Source of the DNA: Lysobacter antibioticus
GTDB taxonomy: Bacteria > Pseudomonadota > Gammaproteobacteria > Xanthomonadales > Xanthomonadaceae
Direction of reading: 5' to 3'
NCBI RefSeq assembly: GCF_001442535.1
Contig: NZ_CP013141.1
Span: 3,478,992-3,542,991 of the forward strand
Length of the DNA stretch: 64,000 nt
The translations under genes were made by a program, and so were the position numbers. This document shows positions 62,409 to 64,000 of this stretch, one piece after another (position 1 is the first letter of the stretch; each line of letters starts with the position of its first letter). The notes under the pieces are model-generated. The model was not told where the DNA came from. It searched no databases and saw only the letters and a program-made list of their open reading frames with translations.

Positions 62409-64000
62409 TCAGGGCTTGTTCGGCTGCACGTCGGCCTGGCCGACCGGATTGCGCGGATCGGTGCCGCCCGACAGCGTGTTGGCGCGCTTGTCCCACATCA
62501 CCGTCTGCAGATTGCCCCAGGTCGATTCGCCGGCGTTGACCTTGTGGCCCATGGCCTGGAGCTTGGCGACGGTGGCGGCATCGAGCGCGCCGGCTTCGGC
62601 CGAGATCGCGTCCGGCATCCACTGGTGATGGATGCGCGGTTGCGCGGCGACCTGCTGCGGCTGCAGCCCGGCGTCGTAGGCGAGGATCGCCAGCAACACC
62701 TGGGTGATGATGCGGCTGCCGCCGGGCGCGCCGACCGCGACCACCCGATCGGACGATTCCAGGAAGCTCGGCGTCATCGAGCTGAGCATGCGCTTGCCGG
62801 GTTCCGGCGCGTTGGCCTCGAAGCCCATCACGCCGAACGCGTTCGGCGTGGCCGGACGCAGGGCGAAGTCGTCCATTTCGTTGTTGAGCAGCACGCCGGT
62901 GCCCGGCGCCACCAGGCCCGAGCCGTACAGCAGGTTCACGGTCTGGGTTGCCGCGACGCGGTTGCCGTCGCCGTCGATGATCGAGAAATGAGTGGTCTCG
63001 TCGTCTTCCAGCGGCGCCGGCTGGCCCGACAGCAGATCGCTCGGCGTGGCCTTCTCGGGATGGATCGTCGCGCGCAGGCCGGCGGCGTAATCGGCGCTGG
63101 TCAGGCGCTGGATCGGCATCTTCACGAAATCCGGATCGCCCAGATAAATCGTGCGGTCGCGATAAGCACGGCGCATGGCCTCGGCAAGGATGTGGGTGCG
63201 GTGCGCGGGGTCGAGCTTGGACAGGTCCCAGCCTTGCAGCACCTGCAGGATTTCGGCCAAGGCCACGCCGCCCGAGGACGGCGGCGGCGCGGTGACGATG
63301 TCCCAAGCGCGGTACTTCAAGCGCAGCGGTTCGCGCTCGCGCACCTTGTAACCGGCCAGCTCCTCGGCGCGCCATTGGCCGCCTTCTTGCTTGACCGAAG
63401 CCAACAGCTTGGCGGCGACGTCGCCGCGGTAGAAGCCGTCGAAACCTTTCTCGCCGAGCAGTTCCAGGGTGCGCGCCAGATCCGGCTGCTTGAGGATCTC
63501 GCCGGCTTTCGGCGGCGAACCGTCGGCGAGGAACACCTCGCGGGTGCCGCGGTAGCGCTCCATCACTTCACGGCGGCTGCCGTAGCCCTTTTCCAGGCGC
63601 GGATAGACCTCGAAGCCTTCGCGCGCGATGCGGATCGCCGGCGCCAGCGAAGTCTTCAGGGGCAGCTTTCCGTAGTTCTGCGCCAGGTGCACCAGCGCCG
63701 CCGGCAGACCGGGAATGCCGGCCGACCACGGGCCGTTGGTGGCGCGGTCGCGGTTGAGTTCGCCCTTGTCGTCGAGATAGGCCGCCGGCGTAGCCGCGGC
63801 CGGCGCGGTTTCGCGCGCGTCGACGAAGATGTCGCGATTGCGCTTGGCGTCGTGCAGCAGGAAGAAACCGCCGCCGCCGATGCCCGAGCTGATCGGCTCG
63901 ACCACCGACAAGGTCGAGGACACCGCGATCGCGGCGTCGAAGGCGTTGCCGCCGGCGCGGACGATTTCCAGGCCGGCCTGGGTCGAGAGCGAGTGCGCGC
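62409..64000 (-). CDS. ggt: Gamma-glutamyltransferase, C-terminal part
   Basis: The frame is open to the right edge, so the N-terminus (including the export signal) is outside. It contains GNAFDAAIAVSSTLSVVEPISSGIGGGGFFLL near the edge, the precursor cleavage site at DDETTHFSIIDGDGN (nucleophile Thr codon at 62994-62996), and PGGSRI (oxyanion/substrate loop). It transfers or hydrolyses the gamma-glutamyl group of glutathione in the periplasm after self-cleavage into two subunits. The small subunit is encoded by 62409-62996. Confidence 0.93.
   Translation of the reverse strand, partial: AHSLSTQAGLEIVRAGGNAFDAAIAVSSTLSVVEPISSGIGGGGFFLLHDAKRNRDIFVDARETAPAAATPAAYLDDKGELNRDRATNGPWSAGIPGLPAALVHLAQNYGKLPLKTSLAPAIRIAREGFEVYPRLEKGYGSRREVMERYRGTREVFLADGSPPKAGEILKQPDLARTLELLGEKGFDGFYRGDVAAKLLASVKQEGGQWRAEELAGYKVREREPLRLKYRAWDIVTAPPPSSGGVALAEILQVLQGWDLSKLDPAHRTHILAEAMRRAYRDRTIYLGDPDFVKMPIQRLTSADYAAGLRATIHPEKATPSDLLSGQPAPLEDDETTHFSIIDGDGNRVAATQTVNLLYGSGLVAPGTGVLLNNEMDDFALRPATPNAFGVMGFEANAPEPGKRMLSSMTPSFLESSDRVVAVGAPGGSRIITQVLLAILAYDAGLQPQQVAAQPRIHHQWMPDAISAEAGALDAATVAKLQAMGHKVNAGESTWGNLQTVMWDKRANTLSGGTDPRNPVGQADVQPNKP

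Overview
The window is high-GC chromosomal DNA from a gammaproteobacterium, most likely Lysobacter or a close relative in the Xanthomonadaceae. The grounds are the GC-rich codon use, the yajC-secD-secF/tgt/queA block, TGTGA-N6-TCACA (Clp/Crp-type) sites, many GCGGCGCGAGCCGC-type REP palindromes, and the gene families present (tandem M13 peptidases, GEVED/DUF11 surface proteins, LtrA, an avidin). No tRNA, rRNA, CRISPR array, intact insertion sequence or prophage was seen. Both edges cut genes: a GGDEF protein on the left and a gamma-glutamyltransferase on the right.

Layout, left half. 1-10.7 kb: GGDEF protein, a secreted avidin, RhlE helicase, a repeat-rich gap (3.1-4.4 kb), an ABC permease/M1 peptidase fusion with its ATPase, and LtrA. 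10.7-17.2 kb: a second repeat field, then two convergent GEVED/DUF11 surface proteins sharing a 1.1-kb inverted repeat, each preceded by a perfect Clp-type palindrome. 17.2-23.4 kb: a beta-CASP metallo-hydrolase and two M13 peptidase genes in tandem, the second lacking two of its three zinc ligands. 23.4-32.6 kb: seven tightly packed genes in two divergent operons (bpX6-like/propeller, vWA/propeller, bpX5-like, MoxR; AAA+, four-TM protein, TPR) that form a MoxR-vWA-beta-propeller ternary system.

Layout, right half. 32.6-46 kb: rhomboid protease, alkyltransferase-like protein, PiT transporter with DUF47 partner, CNNM/CorC and ExoD proteins, a PhnD-like sensor coupled to a GGDEF/EAL protein, TrmJ, SuhB, a methyltransferase and a small lower-GC accessory islet. 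46-52 kb: secF, secD, yajC, tgt, queA. 52-64 kb: DesK/DesR-type two-component pair, amidohydrolase, class III aminotransferase, small conserved proteins, upp, TMEM43-like and MBL-fold genes, and ggt.

The most striking non-coding feature is a family of structured dispersed elements at 3805-4413 (two copies head to head) and 11022-11340 (one full copy plus an opposing partial one). Each full copy carries a GGTTACTTTCTTTT hairpin, a TTTTTC...GAAAAA hairpin, a GC hairpin and a CCCTCCGGGTCT tail. The stems differ between copies by compensating changes while the linkers stay the same, which points to selection on secondary structure.
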